From positions 1-47,302 of the forward strand of contig CAZDNW010000044.1 in assembly GCA_964506905.1 (NCBI GenBank): 47,302 nucleotides of DNA, read 5' to 3'. Shown piece by piece: positions 8,084-15,774 of the stretch. The notes beneath the pieces were generated by a model. That model made no database searches, was not told the DNA's origin, and saw only the letters and a program-made list of their open reading frames with translations. The position numbers were made by a program, and so were the translations under genes. The stretch is from JALWZX01 sp964506905 (lineage in GTDB: Bacteria > Patescibacteriota > WWE3 > 2-01-FULL-39-13). Position 1 is the stretch's first letter, and every line of letters starts with the position of its first letter.

Positions 8084-8359
8084 TTATAATCCAGGTATTC
8101 CTAGATCACCCATTTTACCTCTCATTTGTTTAGCTACTTTCTTTTGCGACTCTTTTACTGCCTTATTAAATAATTTCTTCAATTCTGGCATTTCTTCACC
8201 ATCTTTATAAACTGCTACTACGGTTTGGTCACCTCGCATAATGATTCTGTAATCACCTTCAAAAACTTCAACTTGTATTTTTTCCATTTCTTTTTTCATT
8301 GCATCTGCTTGTTTTTTTAATGCATATAAGTCTTTCATTTGACCTAATTTATCTATCAT
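8084..8359 (-). CDS. YbaB/EbfC-like nucleoid-associated protein
   Basis: A 91-residue protein. An N-terminal amphipathic helix rich in Lys and Glu (residues 8-30, L-K-K-Q-A-D-A-M-K-K-E-M) is followed by a short beta region and a C-terminal Lys-rich helix (K-K-L-F-N-K-A-V-K-E-S-Q-K). The order and size match the YbaB/EbfC DNA-binding family, which forms tweezer-like dimers on DNA. The usual partner location is beside dnaX or recR; here it sits between secY and adk. The assignment rests on helix pattern and size, not on a unique motif. It could have another role linked to secretion or translation. Confidence 0.6.
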   Translation of the reverse strand: MIDKLGQMKDLYALKKQADAMKKEMEKIQVEVFEGDYRIIMRGDQTVVAVYKDGEEMPELKKLFNKAVKESQKKVAKQMRGKMGDLGIPGL

Positions 8360-8378
8360 AATTTATTAGCCAATATAA

Positions 8379-9674
8379 TTAACGTGTGAATGTTTCGTAT
8401 TCACGCGTAATTACTTGCGCTTCAATTTGTTTAACTGTTTCTAATACTACTGAAACTACAATAAGTAACCCTGTACCACCAATTGCCAAAGATGTTATAC
8501 CCGTAAAGTTTTGCACAACTAATGGCAAAACAGCTATAGCACCTAAAAAGATTCCACCTGCGAAAGTTAATCTAGTTATTATGTAACTTAGATAATTTTC
8601 TGTAGATTTACCCGGCCTAACGCCTGGAATAAATCCACCAGACCGTCTTACATCATCAGCAATTTTTTCGGGATTAAATGTAACCGCAGTATAGAAATAA
8701 GTAAAAATAAATACTAAGAAAAAGTACAACACGGTATAAAACGGTTTACCAGGAGTAAAGTTCATAGATAACCACAACCCAAAATCTTGTAATTGTTGAG
8801 AACTAGTTTGCTGTAAATAACCTGCAAAAAAGCTTGGTAATAATACGATGGAAACTGCAAAAATTATAGGAATAACACCCGCTTGATTTATTTTAACTGG
8901 TATATAACTTGACCCTCCGCCTGTTGTTTTACTTCCAGATACTCTTGCGGAATACTGAATTTCGATTTTGCGATATGCCTCGTTTACATAAACAACTCCG
9001 GCAATAACAACTAATGAAATGGCTACAAATACTAATATATTAAACATTTGTGCAGCATCTGCTCCAACTAAGGTTATATTGCTTAAACTAGAAGGAATTC
9101 TTGCTAATATACCTGCAAATATAATAATAGAGACACCATTTCCAACACCATAATCTGTTATTAAATTAGCTATCCACATAAGTAAAAACGCACCACCAGT
9201 CATAATAGTAACCATCATTAATATATCAAATGGCCCCATATTTCCCATTATTGATAAATTACCAACTTGTTGTTTTGAAAATATAAAATATAAACCATAT
9301 GATTGAATTATTGCCAATGGTAATGTCAGAAATTGTGTATATTGATTTATTTTTTCTCTACCGTACTGTCCCTCTTTTGATAATTCTTCTAACTGAGGCA
9401 CAACCATTGTTAATAGTTGCATTATAATCGATGCTGTAATATAAGGGCCAACACCCAAGGATATAATTGAAACTTGAGATAATCCACCACCAGAAAATAA
9501 ATTTATCACATTAAACAGTTGGTTTTGTTCAAATATTGTTTTTATTGCGTTTAAATCAACGTTTGGTACTGGAATATGAACTAAAAATCTGTACAATGCC
9601 AAAATTGCAAATGTTACAAATATTTTTTTTCTTACATCCGGAATGTGAAATGCCTTTTTTATTACATCAATCAT
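8379..9674 (-). CDS. secY: Protein translocase channel subunit SecY
   Basis: A 431-residue polytopic membrane protein with about ten hydrophobic helices. The SecY signatures are present: P-V-P-N-V-D near the end of helix 1, the plug region with L-F-N-V-I-N-L-F-S-G-G-G-L, the L-G-V-G-P-Y-I-T-A-S-I-I-M-Q-L block, the I-P-V-K-I-N-Q-A-G-V-I-P-I-I-F-A segment and the C-terminal R-P-G-K-S-T-E-N-Y-L region. It forms the membrane protein-conducting channel with SecE and SecG, neither of which is in this window. It follows rplO after 119 bases that hold a hairpin. Confidence 0.98.
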   Translation of the reverse strand: MIDVIKKAFHIPDVRKKIFVTFAILALYRFLVHIPVPNVDLNAIKTIFEQNQLFNVINLFSGGGLSQVSIISLGVGPYITASIIMQLLTMVVPQLEELSKEGQYGREKINQYTQFLTLPLAIIQSYGLYFIFSKQQVGNLSIMGNMGPFDILMMVTIMTGGAFLLMWIANLITDYGVGNGVSIIIFAGILARIPSSLSNITLVGADAAQMFNILVFVAISLVVIAGVVYVNEAYRKIEIQYSARVSGSKTTGGGSSYIPVKINQAGVIPIIFAVSIVLLPSFFAGYLQQTSSQQLQDFGLWLSMNFTPGKPFYTVLYFFLVFIFTYFYTAVTFNPEKIADDVRRSGGFIPGVRPGKSTENYLSYIITRLTFAGGIFLGAIAVLPLVVQNFTGITSLAIGGTGLLIVVSVVLETVKQIEAQVITREYETFTR

Positions 9675-9702
9675 ACTTATAAAATGAGTGTATCACACAA
9701 AT

Positions 9703-9740
9703 TTTAGTTGCTAAACCGTAAAATATTATTAGCAACTAAA
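9703..9740 (-). repeat. 12-bp inverted repeat between rplO and secY
   Basis: TTTAGTTGCTAA (9703-9714) is perfectly complementary to TTAGCAACTAAA (9729-9740), with a 14-base loop. Each arm is itself nearly palindromic (TTAG-TTG-CTAA). It sits 29 bases before secY in the transcribed strand. It lacks a clear T-tract, so it may be an RNA processing or attenuation hairpin, or a protein-binding site. Confidence 0.7.
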
Positions 9741-9793
9741 TTTATAATAAACTTTATAGATTATATTGTAAGATTAACAACAAGAGAAGAATT

Positions 9794-10246
9794 TTATTGA
9801 GCTTTTCCACCAGCTTTTTCTATTTTTTCTTTAGCCTTTTTGGAATATGTAAACCCAGAAAATTCTACCTTTTTTGTAATCTCACCTTTGGACAATATTT
9901 TAATCTCATCGTACAATCCTGCTTCTATTACACCACTATCCATAAGTAATTCTGGTGTAATTTTATCTGTTTCATTTATTACTGCAACTAAATCATAAAA
10001 GTTAACAGCTACTACATCTTTTTTGTTGGGATTATTAAACCCTTTTCTATAAGGCAATCTTCTAACTAATGGTGTTTGTCCACCCTCAAACCAAACTCTT
10101 GTTTTTCCACCTGATCTAGACTTTTGACCCTTCATACCTCGTGTTGCAGTGTGACCTCCTTTTGTTGACCCATAACCTCGCCCAACTCTTTTTGCCTTTT
10201 TGGGAATTCCATCTTTTTTTGTTAGATTTGATAATATCTTGCTCAT
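9794..10246 (-). CDS. rplO: Ribosomal protein uL15
   Basis: A 150-residue protein. The Gly/Arg-rich N-terminal arm (G-R-G-Y-G-S-T-K-G-G-H-T-A-T-R-G-M-K-G-Q, 23-42) threads into 23S rRNA, and the globular C-terminal half follows. R-K-G-F-N-N-P is also typical. It follows rpsE directly, one base after its stop. The rpmD (uL30) gene normally found between S5 and L15 is absent. Confidence 0.98.
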   Translation of the reverse strand: MSKILSNLTKKDGIPKKAKRVGRGYGSTKGGHTATRGMKGQKSRSGGKTRVWFEGGQTPLVRRLPYRKGFNNPNKKDVVAVNFYDLVAVINETDKITPELLMDSGVIEAGLYDEIKILSKGEITKKVEFSGFTYSKKAKEKIEKAGGKAQ

Positions 10247-10247
10247 A

Positions 10248-10769
10248 TTAATCCTTTCTTAAACTTTTTAATGCTTTTACTAATGCATACGAGTTATTAA
10301 TTTGATTGTTAGTACCAATTATTTTTGCCGATACATTTTTGTATCCCGCTAATTCTAGTATATGTCTTAAACTTCCTCCCGCTATAATACCTGCACCTTC
10401 TGGAGCTGGTTTTAAATATAACACTGATGACCCATCTTTAATATAAACTTCGTGAGGTATACTACCGCTTTCAGTAATTGGAACATTAAACATTTCTTTT
10501 CTTGCTTTATCTTTTGCTTTTTGAATTGCCAATGTATTTTCTTTTGATTTTGCTATTGCAACACCGACATTTCCGTTATGATCACCTGCCACAGCTAAAA
10601 CTGAAAAATGAAAAGATGATCCACCAGCTCTTTTTGTAGAAACTCTTCTAACTTTAAGTAATCTTTCTTCGATTCCGGTTTCTTCTTGATTGTCAAAGTT
10701 TTTATTCTTCGGTGAAACTTCTTTTTTCTTTATTTCTTTTTTTGTTGTTTCTTTTTTAATGTCTTTCAT
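10248..10769 (-). CDS. rpsE: Ribosomal protein uS5
   Basis: A 173-residue protein. The first 35 residues form a Lys/Glu/Asn-rich extension. Then come the dsRBD-like and C-terminal S5 domains, with V-R-R-V-S-T-K-R-A-G-G-S-S-F, A-G-D-H-N-G-N-V-G-V-A-I-A-K-S, G-S-I-P-H-E-V and P-A-P-E-G-A-G-I-I-A-G-G. S5 helps decoding fidelity near the mRNA entry channel. The gene is followed at once by rplO, with no L30 gene. Confidence 0.98.
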   Translation of the reverse strand: MKDIKKETTKKEIKKKEVSPKNKNFDNQEETGIEERLLKVRRVSTKRAGGSSFHFSVLAVAGDHNGNVGVAIAKSKENTLAIQKAKDKARKEMFNVPITESGSIPHEVYIKDGSSVLYLKPAPEGAGIIAGGSLRHILELAGYKNVSAKIIGTNNQINNSYALVKALKSLRKD

Positions 10770-10789
10770 GTTAAATCAAATATTTAAAC

Positions 10790-11146
10790 TTAAAATTTTA
10801 CACCTGCTTTTCGAATTCCATCTGCTAAAGCTTTTACTCTACCATGGTATCTGTAAGAAGATCTGTCAAATACTCCTGTATTAATTCCTTTCTTTATTAG
10901 TAATTTTCCAAAATTCTCTCCGACTAAGATTGCTTGTTCGGTTTTGGTCTTGTTTAAGTCTTTTTTATCAAGTTTTAATGAAGAAAAAGATGTAATCGTA
11001 ACACCTTTTACATCGTCTATTGCTTGTACATATATATATTTATTAGATCTAAAAACGTTAAATCTTGGTTTTTTCGCATTACCACGAATTTTATTTCGTA
11101 TTTTTGCTTGTCTTCGTTCTCTTGTAGTTTTATATAAATTAACCAT
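10790..11146 (-). CDS. rplR: Ribosomal protein uL18
   Basis: A 118-residue 5S rRNA-binding protein. The Arg/Lys-rich N-terminal segment R-E-R-R-Q-A-K-I-R-N-K-I-R-G is followed by R-F-N-V-F-R-S-N-K-Y-I-Y-V-Q and the family end Y-R-Y-H-G-R-V-K-A-L-A-D-G-I-R-K-A-G. It lies between rplF and rpsE in the normal spc order. Confidence 0.98.
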   Translation of the reverse strand: MVNLYKTTRERRQAKIRNKIRGNAKKPRFNVFRSNKYIYVQAIDDVKGVTITSFSSLKLDKKDLNKTKTEQAILVGENFGKLLIKKGINTGVFDRSSYRYHGRVKALADGIRKAGVKF

Positions 11147-11161
11147 AATTATTAATAACTA

Positions 11162-11710
11162 TTACGCTGCTGACTTAGCGGCTTTGCCTTGTTTTCTTCT
11201 AATTATTTCATCAACATATTTGATTCCTTTGCCTTTATATGGTTCAGGTTTTCGTATTGCTCTAATGTTTGCAGCCACTTGACCGACTTGTTGTTTATCA
11301 ATTCCCGACACTTTTATCTTTGTATTACCCTCGACATCAAATGTAATTCCTTCTGGTGCCTCAACTATTACATCATGCGAATATCCAACAAATAACTTAA
11401 GATTATTACCAACTTTTTCGACACGATAGCCTATTCCAACTAATTCCAATTCTTTTGAAAAGCCCTCGGTAACACCTATTATACAGTTTTGGATTAATGA
11501 TCTTACTAATCCCCAATATGCCTTTGCATTCTCTTCATTCTCATCTTTTATGCTTAAAATTACTTGATTATCTTTAACTTCCACATTAACCATTGGCATA
11601 TTATTTACAGATAATTCACCCTTTGGACCTTTCACTTTAATTTTGTCATCTTCAATTGTTACTTCAACTCCGCTTGGTATATCAATTGGAGTTTTTCCTA
11701 ATTTGCTCAT
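11162..11710 (-). CDS. rplF: Ribosomal protein uL6
   Basis: A 182-residue protein with the duplicated L6 fold. It starts M-S-K-L-G-K-T-P-I-D-I-P, with V-K-G-P-K-G-E-L in the first domain. The second domain carries G-I-G-Y-R-V and S-G-I-D-K-Q-Q-V-G-Q-V-A-A-N-I-R-A-I-R-K-P-E-P-Y-K-G-K-G-I-K-Y, the 23S rRNA-binding signature. It sits close to the GTPase centre where EF-G and EF-Tu act. Confidence 0.98.
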   Translation of the reverse strand: MSKLGKTPIDIPSGVEVTIEDDKIKVKGPKGELSVNNMPMVNVEVKDNQVILSIKDENEENAKAYWGLVRSLIQNCIIGVTEGFSKELELVGIGYRVEKVGNNLKLFVGYSHDVIVEAPEGITFDVEGNTKIKVSGIDKQQVGQVAANIRAIRKPEPYKGKGIKYVDEIIRRKQGKAAKSAA

Positions 11711-11714
11711 AATA

Positions 11715-12113
11715 TTAAAAAACTTTACAAATAACTTCTCCTCCTAACTTTTTTCTTTTTGCTTCTGTGCTAGACATAACACCTCTTGATGTTGATATAA
11801 CATACATACCATAACCACTTAATACCGGCTTGATTTCATCATATTTTTTATAAACTCTTAAACTTGGTTTAGATACTCTTGATATGTGCTGAATAGCAGG
11901 TTTACCCTCAGCATTATATTTTAATTTCAAGCTCAACCCTTTGTATGCCTTATTATCATATTTAAATACTTTTACATCTTCTATATACCCCTCATCTTTA
12001 AGTACTTTAGCAATGTTTTCTAATTTTTTAGAATAAGGCATTTCAACAACTGCATCTTGCCTTTCTTGGGCATTTCGTATTCTTGTTAACATGTCTGATA
12101 TTGAATCTGTCAT
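11715..12113 (-). CDS. rpsH: Ribosomal protein uS8
   Basis: A 132-residue protein from M-T-D-S-I-S-D-M-L-T-R-I-R-N-A. Two adjacent ATGs (12116 and 12113) are possible starts; the longer frame beginning at 12152 would overlap rpsN and adds a non-conserved leader, so it is rejected. The C-terminal S-T-S-R-G-V-M-S-S-T-E-A-K-R-K-K-L-G-G-E block is the S8 signature. S8 is a central 16S rRNA binder and in many bacteria represses the spc operon. Confidence 0.96.
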   Translation of the reverse strand: MTDSISDMLTRIRNAQERQDAVVEMPYSKKLENIAKVLKDEGYIEDVKVFKYDNKAYKGLSLKLKYNAEGKPAIQHISRVSKPSLRVYKKYDEIKPVLSGYGMYVISTSRGVMSSTEAKRKKLGGEVICKVF

Positions 12114-12117
12114 CATA

Positions 12118-12303
12118 TTACCAGCTTGCTTTTCGTACTCCAGGAAGTACACCTTGGTGAGCGAGTTCCCGGAAACAAATTCTACATAATTTAAACTTTC
12201 TCATGTAACCATGCGATCTACCACATCTTTCACATCTGTTATATTCTCTCACTTTATATTTTTTCGGTTTTTTCCATTTTTCTACTTGTGATTTCTTTGG
12301 CAT
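12118..12303 (-). CDS. rpsN: Ribosomal protein uS14, zinc-binding type
   Basis: A 61-residue protein with four zinc ligands: C-E-R-C, then C-R-I-C about 12 residues later. This is the short, zinc form of S14, as opposed to the about 100-residue zinc-free form. The end R-E-L-A-H-Q-G-V-L-P-G-V-R-K-A-S-W is conserved. The gene is 12 bases after rplE and is followed within 1-4 bases by rpsH. Confidence 0.97.
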   Translation of the reverse strand: MPKKSQVEKWKKPKKYKVREYNRCERCGRSHGYMRKFKLCRICFRELAHQGVLPGVRKASW

Positions 12304-12315
12304 AATTTTCTTAAA

Positions 12316-12891
12316 CTATTTTTTACTTTGATTAACTTTTTGATTTTCACTTTTGACATCTTTGAATGGCATATATAAAGCTTTTAATAATTTATATCCT
12401 TCCTCATCATTTTTAGCACTTGTACTAATTGTAACTTGTAACGGTTTTATATATGACACTTTATTAGCGTCAATCTCTGGAAATATAATGTGCTCTGTAA
12501 ACCCAATATTATAATTTCCATTTCCATCAAAAGACTTAGGTGAAATTCCCCTAAAATCCTTCATTCTAGGAAAAACTATTTTAACAAGTTTTTCATAAAA
12601 ATCCCACATTCTATCGCCTCTTAATGTTACAGAGATACCCGCTAACTGCCCTTGTCTTAACTTAAAGTTAGAAATAGATACCTTTGCTTTTCTTAACGAT
12701 GGTTTTTGTCCAGAAATCATAGTAACATCGTTTATCGCTTCTTCAATAAACTGTTTATTATCTCTGTTTCTTCCAACACCCATATTTATTACAATCTTCT
12801 TTAATTTAGGAACAGCTAACTTAGAACTCAAATTAAGTTCTTTCATCAATTGTTCTGAAATTGTTTTTTGATACTCTTCTTTTAAAGTCAT
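12316..12891 (-). CDS. rplE: Ribosomal protein uL5
   Basis: A 191-residue 5S rRNA and P-site tRNA contacting protein. Landmarks are K-I-V-I-N-M-G-V-G (32-40), G-Q-K-P, F-K-L-R-Q-G, L-R-G-D-R-M-W-D-F and N-Y-N-I-G-F-T-E-H-I-I-F-P-E-I. A short Lys/Asn/Gln tail after the conserved core is extra. It follows rplX after 2 bases. Confidence 0.98.
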   Translation of the reverse strand: MTLKEEYQKTISEQLMKELNLSSKLAVPKLKKIVINMGVGRNRDNKQFIEEAINDVTMISGQKPSLRKAKVSISNFKLRQGQLAGISVTLRGDRMWDFYEKLVKIVFPRMKDFRGISPKSFDGNGNYNIGFTEHIIFPEIDANKVSYIKPLQVTISTSAKNDEEGYKLLKALYMPFKDVKSENQKVNQSKK

Positions 12892-12893
12892 AA

Positions 12894-13199
12894 TTATTTA
12901 ATAACTTCTCCACATTTTTTGCAATATCTATACTTTTTGTTGTTTTCTACTTTATATCCTACCCTTGTAGGTTTTCCACACTTTGGACATACTAACATAA
13001 CATTTGATATATCAATAGGTCTATTTACTTTAATAATCCCTCCTCCTGCCTTAGCTGTGGGCTTCATATGTTTTGTAACAACATTAACACCTTCAACCAA
13101 AACTTTAGACTCGTCTGAATAAACTCTTTCAACAGTCCCTTTTTTACCTTTATATTTACCTGTTATTACCATTACGGTATCACCTTTTTTTATTTTCAT
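12894..13199 (-). CDS. rplX: Ribosomal protein uL24 with zinc ribbon
   Basis: A 101-residue protein. The N-terminal KOW motif (K-K-G-D-T-V-M-V-I-T-G-K-Y-K-G-K-K-G) binds 23S rRNA at the tunnel exit and starts 50S assembly. The C-terminal part contains C-P-K-C and C-K-K-C, four cysteines that should hold zinc. It follows rplN after 3 bases. Confidence 0.98.
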   Translation of the reverse strand: MKIKKGDTVMVITGKYKGKKGTVERVYSDESKVLVEGVNVVTKHMKPTAKAGGGIIKVNRPIDISNVMLVCPKCGKPTRVGYKVENNKKYRYCKKCGEVIK

Positions 13200-13202
13200 A
13201 AT

Positions 13203-13574
13203 TTACCAAACTTCAGGAGCTAATGACACAATTTTATTGTAGCCATTATCTCTTAACTCACGGGCAACTGGTCCAAAAATTCTAGTTGCTCTTGGTGCCT
13301 TGTTTTTATCTATAACAACTGCAGCATTATCATCAAACCTTATATACGAACCGTCTCTTCTTCTAATTTCTTTTCTAGTTCTAACAATTACAGCTCTAAC
13401 AACTTCATGATCTTTAACATTTGTACCTACACCCGTAGTACCTCTTACTGAACAGGTTACTACATCTCCAATTTGAGCAAATCTCTTTTTTGAATACCCG
13501 GGAATTCCGATTACATTTAATCTTTTTGCTCCCGAGTTATCTGCACATTTTAATACCGATTGTTTTTGTATCAT
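13203..13574 (-). CDS. rplN: Ribosomal protein uL14
   Basis: A 123-residue protein with M-I-Q-K-Q-S-V-L-K-C-A-D-N-S-G-A-K, the L14 N-terminus, and the signature region R-A-V-I-V-R-T-R-K-E-I-R-R-R-D-G-S-Y-I-R-F-D. It forms part of the intersubunit face. Its ATG overlaps the rpsQ TGA as ATGA (13571-13574), which suggests coupled translation. Confidence 0.98.
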   Translation of the reverse strand: MIQKQSVLKCADNSGAKRLNVIGIPGYSKKRFAQIGDVVTCSVRGTTGVGTNVKDHEVVRAVIVRTRKEIRRRDGSYIRFDDNAAVVIDKNKAPRATRIFGPVARELRDNGYNKIVSLAPEVW

Positions 13575-13807
13575 GACAACTTTTCAATAACTATAAAATT
13601 TTTATGCTTACTTATCGGTGCTACTTCTCTTATTACAACTGTGTCACCCTCTTTTAAATCAATTCCATCATAATGTACTTTATATTTTTTATGTGAAGTA
13701 TATCTTTTGTTATACTTCTTATGTTTTTTTGCTGTACCAACCTCAACAACACATGTTTTTTGCATTTTGGTTGATACAACTTTTCCCGTTAATGTTTTAC
13801 CCTTCAT
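13571..13807 (-). CDS. rpsQ: Ribosomal protein uS17
   Basis: A 78-residue OB-fold 16S rRNA-binding protein. It has G-K-V-V-S-T-K-M-Q-K-T, the Y-K-V-H-Y-D block and G-D-T-V-V-I-R-E-V-A-P-I-S-K. The start overlaps the rpmC end by 11 bases and its stop overlaps rplN by 4, so this trio is tightly packed. The minus strand has AAAAGGAGG before the ATG inside rpmC. Confidence 0.97.
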   Translation of the reverse strand: MKGKTLTGKVVSTKMQKTCVVEVGTAKKHKKYNKRYTSHKKYKVHYDGIDLKEGDTVVIREVAPISKHKNFIVIEKLS

Positions 13808-13997
13808 TTAATACCTCCTTTTCACGAATTACTGTTTTTATTTGCGCAATTTCTTTTTTTAATTTTTTTACAATCGATGTGTTTTTTTCTTTTCCAATTT
13901 TAAGCTCTAACTTTTTATCAATTAATTCTTTATTCTTTTCTACAAGTGTTTTTTGTAATTCTTTTTTATCTTGTTGTCTTAATTCTTTTACCGTCAT
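13797..13997 (-). CDS. rpmC: Ribosomal protein uL29
   Basis: A 66-residue, mostly helical protein. It opens M-T-V-K-E-L-R-Q-Q-D and ends with two Lys/Glu-rich helices; L29 sits beside the tunnel exit. The usual helix signature is weak because of the high Lys content, but size, helical pattern and location between L16 and S17 are decisive. Confidence 0.94.
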   Translation of the reverse strand: MTVKELRQQDKKELQKTLVEKNKELIDKKLELKIGKEKNTSIVKKLKKEIAQIKTVIREKEVLNEG

Positions 13998-13999
13998 AA

Positions 14000-14410
14000 T
14001 TAATCCTCATCTGAAACAAATACTGTTTTCATTGGCAATTTTGCAGAAGCTATTCGAAACGCTTCTTTTGCCACACTTTCTTCAACACCTGCTAGTTCAA
14101 ATAATATCTTTCCAGGTTTTACCCTAGCTGTATATTGATCGACAGCACCTTTTCCCTTACCCATTCTAACTTCTAAAGGTTTTTTAGTTACAGGCCTATC
14201 TGGAAAAACTCTAATGTATACCTTTCCACCTCTTTTTGTTGTACCTGTTATAGCTCTTCTTGCAGCTTCAATTTGCCGTGATGTTAGATAACCTCTCTCT
14301 ACTGCTTTTAACCCATATTCACCAAAATTTAATTCATAGCCACGAGTACTTATACCTCTGTTTTTTCCTCTCATCTGCTTTCTGTATTTTGTCTTTTTTG
14401 GCATTAACAT
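14000..14410 (-). CDS. rplP: Ribosomal protein uL16
   Basis: A 136-residue protein that lines the tRNA path in the 50S subunit. It shows P-K-K-T-K-Y-R-K-Q-M-R-G, the G-L-K-A-V-E-R-G block, R-R-A-I, R-V-F-P-D-R-P-V-T-K-K-P and the G-K-G-K-G region. The ATG at 14410 is preferred over the one two codons later because AAGGAG stands 6 bases before it on the minus strand. Confidence 0.97.
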   Translation of the reverse strand: MLMPKKTKYRKQMRGKNRGISTRGYELNFGEYGLKAVERGYLTSRQIEAARRAITGTTKRGGKVYIRVFPDRPVTKKPLEVRMGKGKGAVDQYTARVKPGKILFELAGVEESVAKEAFRIASAKLPMKTVFVSDED

Positions 14411-14431
14411 AATAATCTCCTTAGTATAAAA

Positions 14432-15061
14432 CTATTTTTCTTCTCCTTTATAAATCCAAACTTTTATTCCTATCGTTCCACCTCTTGTGTAAGCTACTGT
14501 TTTTGCATAATCAATATCAGCCCTTAATGTTTGCGTAGGAACAGGTCCTCTTGATGTTGTTATAACTGTTCCCATACTATTTGGGCCAAATAAAGTTCCA
14601 CCGGCCTCAATTTTTATACCCTTAGCCCCTGACTCCATTGCTTTATCTGCCGCTACATTAATCGCCCTCTTAGGGCTAACTCTTTTTTCAATTTGCATAG
14701 CTATAGTTTCTGCCACAACAGGTGCACTTAATTCTGGTTGTTTTACTTCTTCTATCAAAAGATCTATGTCATCCTTTGTTATCTTTTTTATGCTTTCTCT
14801 TATTTGCGACAATCCAGTACCTTTTCTTCCAATAACAACCCCAGGTCTTGTTACGCGAATTATTATTTTAACAGATTTTATTGATCTTTCAATCAAAATT
14901 GAATCTAACCCTGCTGTTCTTAGTTTTTTTCGCAACACAGCTCTTATTTTGGCATCTTCAACAACTCTATCTGCATATCTATCACCTTCAGCAAACCATG
15001 AAGATAACCATGGTTTTGTAATACCAACTCTTAAACCTATTGGGTCTATTTTTCTACTCAT
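14432..15061 (-). CDS. rpsC: Ribosomal protein uS3
   Basis: A 209-residue protein with an N-terminal region (G-L-R-V-G-I-T-K-P-W-L-S-S-W-F), a KH domain (P-G-V-V-I-G-R-K-G-T-G-L) and the C-terminal L-R-A-D-I-D-Y block. It sits at the mRNA entry channel with S4 and S5. The minus strand has AGGAGG 6 bases before the ATG, inside the 3' end of rplV, which overlaps it by 8 bases. Confidence 0.98.
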   Translation of the reverse strand: MSRKIDPIGLRVGITKPWLSSWFAEGDRYADRVVEDAKIRAVLRKKLRTAGLDSILIERSIKSVKIIIRVTRPGVVIGRKGTGLSQIRESIKKITKDDIDLLIEEVKQPELSAPVVAETIAMQIEKRVSPKRAINVAADKAMESGAKGIKIEAGGTLFGPNSMGTVITTSRGPVPTQTLRADIDYAKTVAYTRGGTIGIKVWIYKGEEK

Positions 15062-15458
15062 TAGGTTCCTCCTTCTTTTCTATTTTTTTAGAACTATTTA
15101 TCACTCCTAATTCAATTGTTATATTTGACCATCTCTTTAGTATTGGATGAATATGTCCGTGTGAACCATATCTGTACCTTTTTAAAGTTAAACCTTTTCC
15201 CAATTTAACATCTTTTACATATAAGTTATCCATTTCATATCCTTTTTGATTTGCATTTGCTACTGCAGACATTAAAACCTTTTTTAAAATTTTCGATGCT
15301 TTATTGTTGTAAAAAGTAAGTTTATTTAATGCTGGTCTTACTTCGTTTCCTCTGATTTCATTAGCAGTTAACCTAACTTTACTCGGAGAAATATGAGCAT
15401 TTTTGTAGGTACTTTTAATAACTTCTTTTTTTGTTGCGTTACTTTTTTCTTTTAACAT
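15054..15458 (-). CDS. rplV: Ribosomal protein uL22
   Basis: A 134-residue protein that reaches into the peptide exit tunnel by its beta-hairpin. It shows I-S-P-S-K-V-R-L, A-V-A-N-A and the loop region with K-R-Y-R-Y-G-S-H-G-H-I-H-P-I-L-K-R-W-S-N-I-T. The C-terminal 15 residues are Lys/Glu-rich. Macrolide resistance in other bacteria maps to the same hairpin. It overlaps rpsC by 8 bases. Confidence 0.98.
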   Translation of the reverse strand: MLKEKSNATKKEVIKSTYKNAHISPSKVRLTANEIRGNEVRPALNKLTFYNNKASKILKKVLMSAVANANQKGYEMDNLYVKDVKLGKGLTLKRYRYGSHGHIHPILKRWSNITIELGVINSSKKIEKKEEPNE

Positions 15459-15460
15459 AA

Positions 15461-15730
15461 TTATTTACCTTTCTTTTTAGCATGCGATCTAAACGTTCTT
15501 GTTGGAGCAAATTCACCCAACTTATGCCCAACCATAGATTCAGTTACATAAACAGGTATATGCTTTTTACCATTATGAACCTCAAATGTTAAACCAACCA
15601 TTTCTGGCGTAATACTTGAAGATCTTGCCCATGTTTTAATAGGCGTTCGATCACCTGTTTCTTTTGCCTTATTCACTTTTTTCATAAGCTTTTCGTCCAC
15701 AAATGGACCTTTCTTTAATGATCTTGACAT
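15461..15730 (-). CDS. rpsS: Ribosomal protein uS19
   Basis: An 89-residue protein starting M-S-R-S-L-K-K-G-P-F-V-D. It has the T-W-A-R-S-S-S-I-T-P-E-M-V-G and H-K-L-G-E-F-A-P-T-R-T-F motifs of S19 and sits on the head of the 30S subunit. It follows rplB by 44 bases that contain an imperfect AGTAG/CTACT hairpin. Confidence 0.98.
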   Translation of the reverse strand: MSRSLKKGPFVDEKLMKKVNKAKETGDRTPIKTWARSSSITPEMVGLTFEVHNGKKHIPVYVTESMVGHKLGEFAPTRTFRSHAKKKGK

Positions 15731-15774
15731 AAGTGCCTATAGTAGCAGAAAACTCTTTATTTGAAAAGATTTTT

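Noticed and set aside
15054..15061. Overlaps such as rplV/rpsC and rpmC/rpsQ as sequencing errors
   Set aside because: Both proteins keep normal ends and the downstream Shine-Dalgarno lies inside the upstream gene, as in compact operons.
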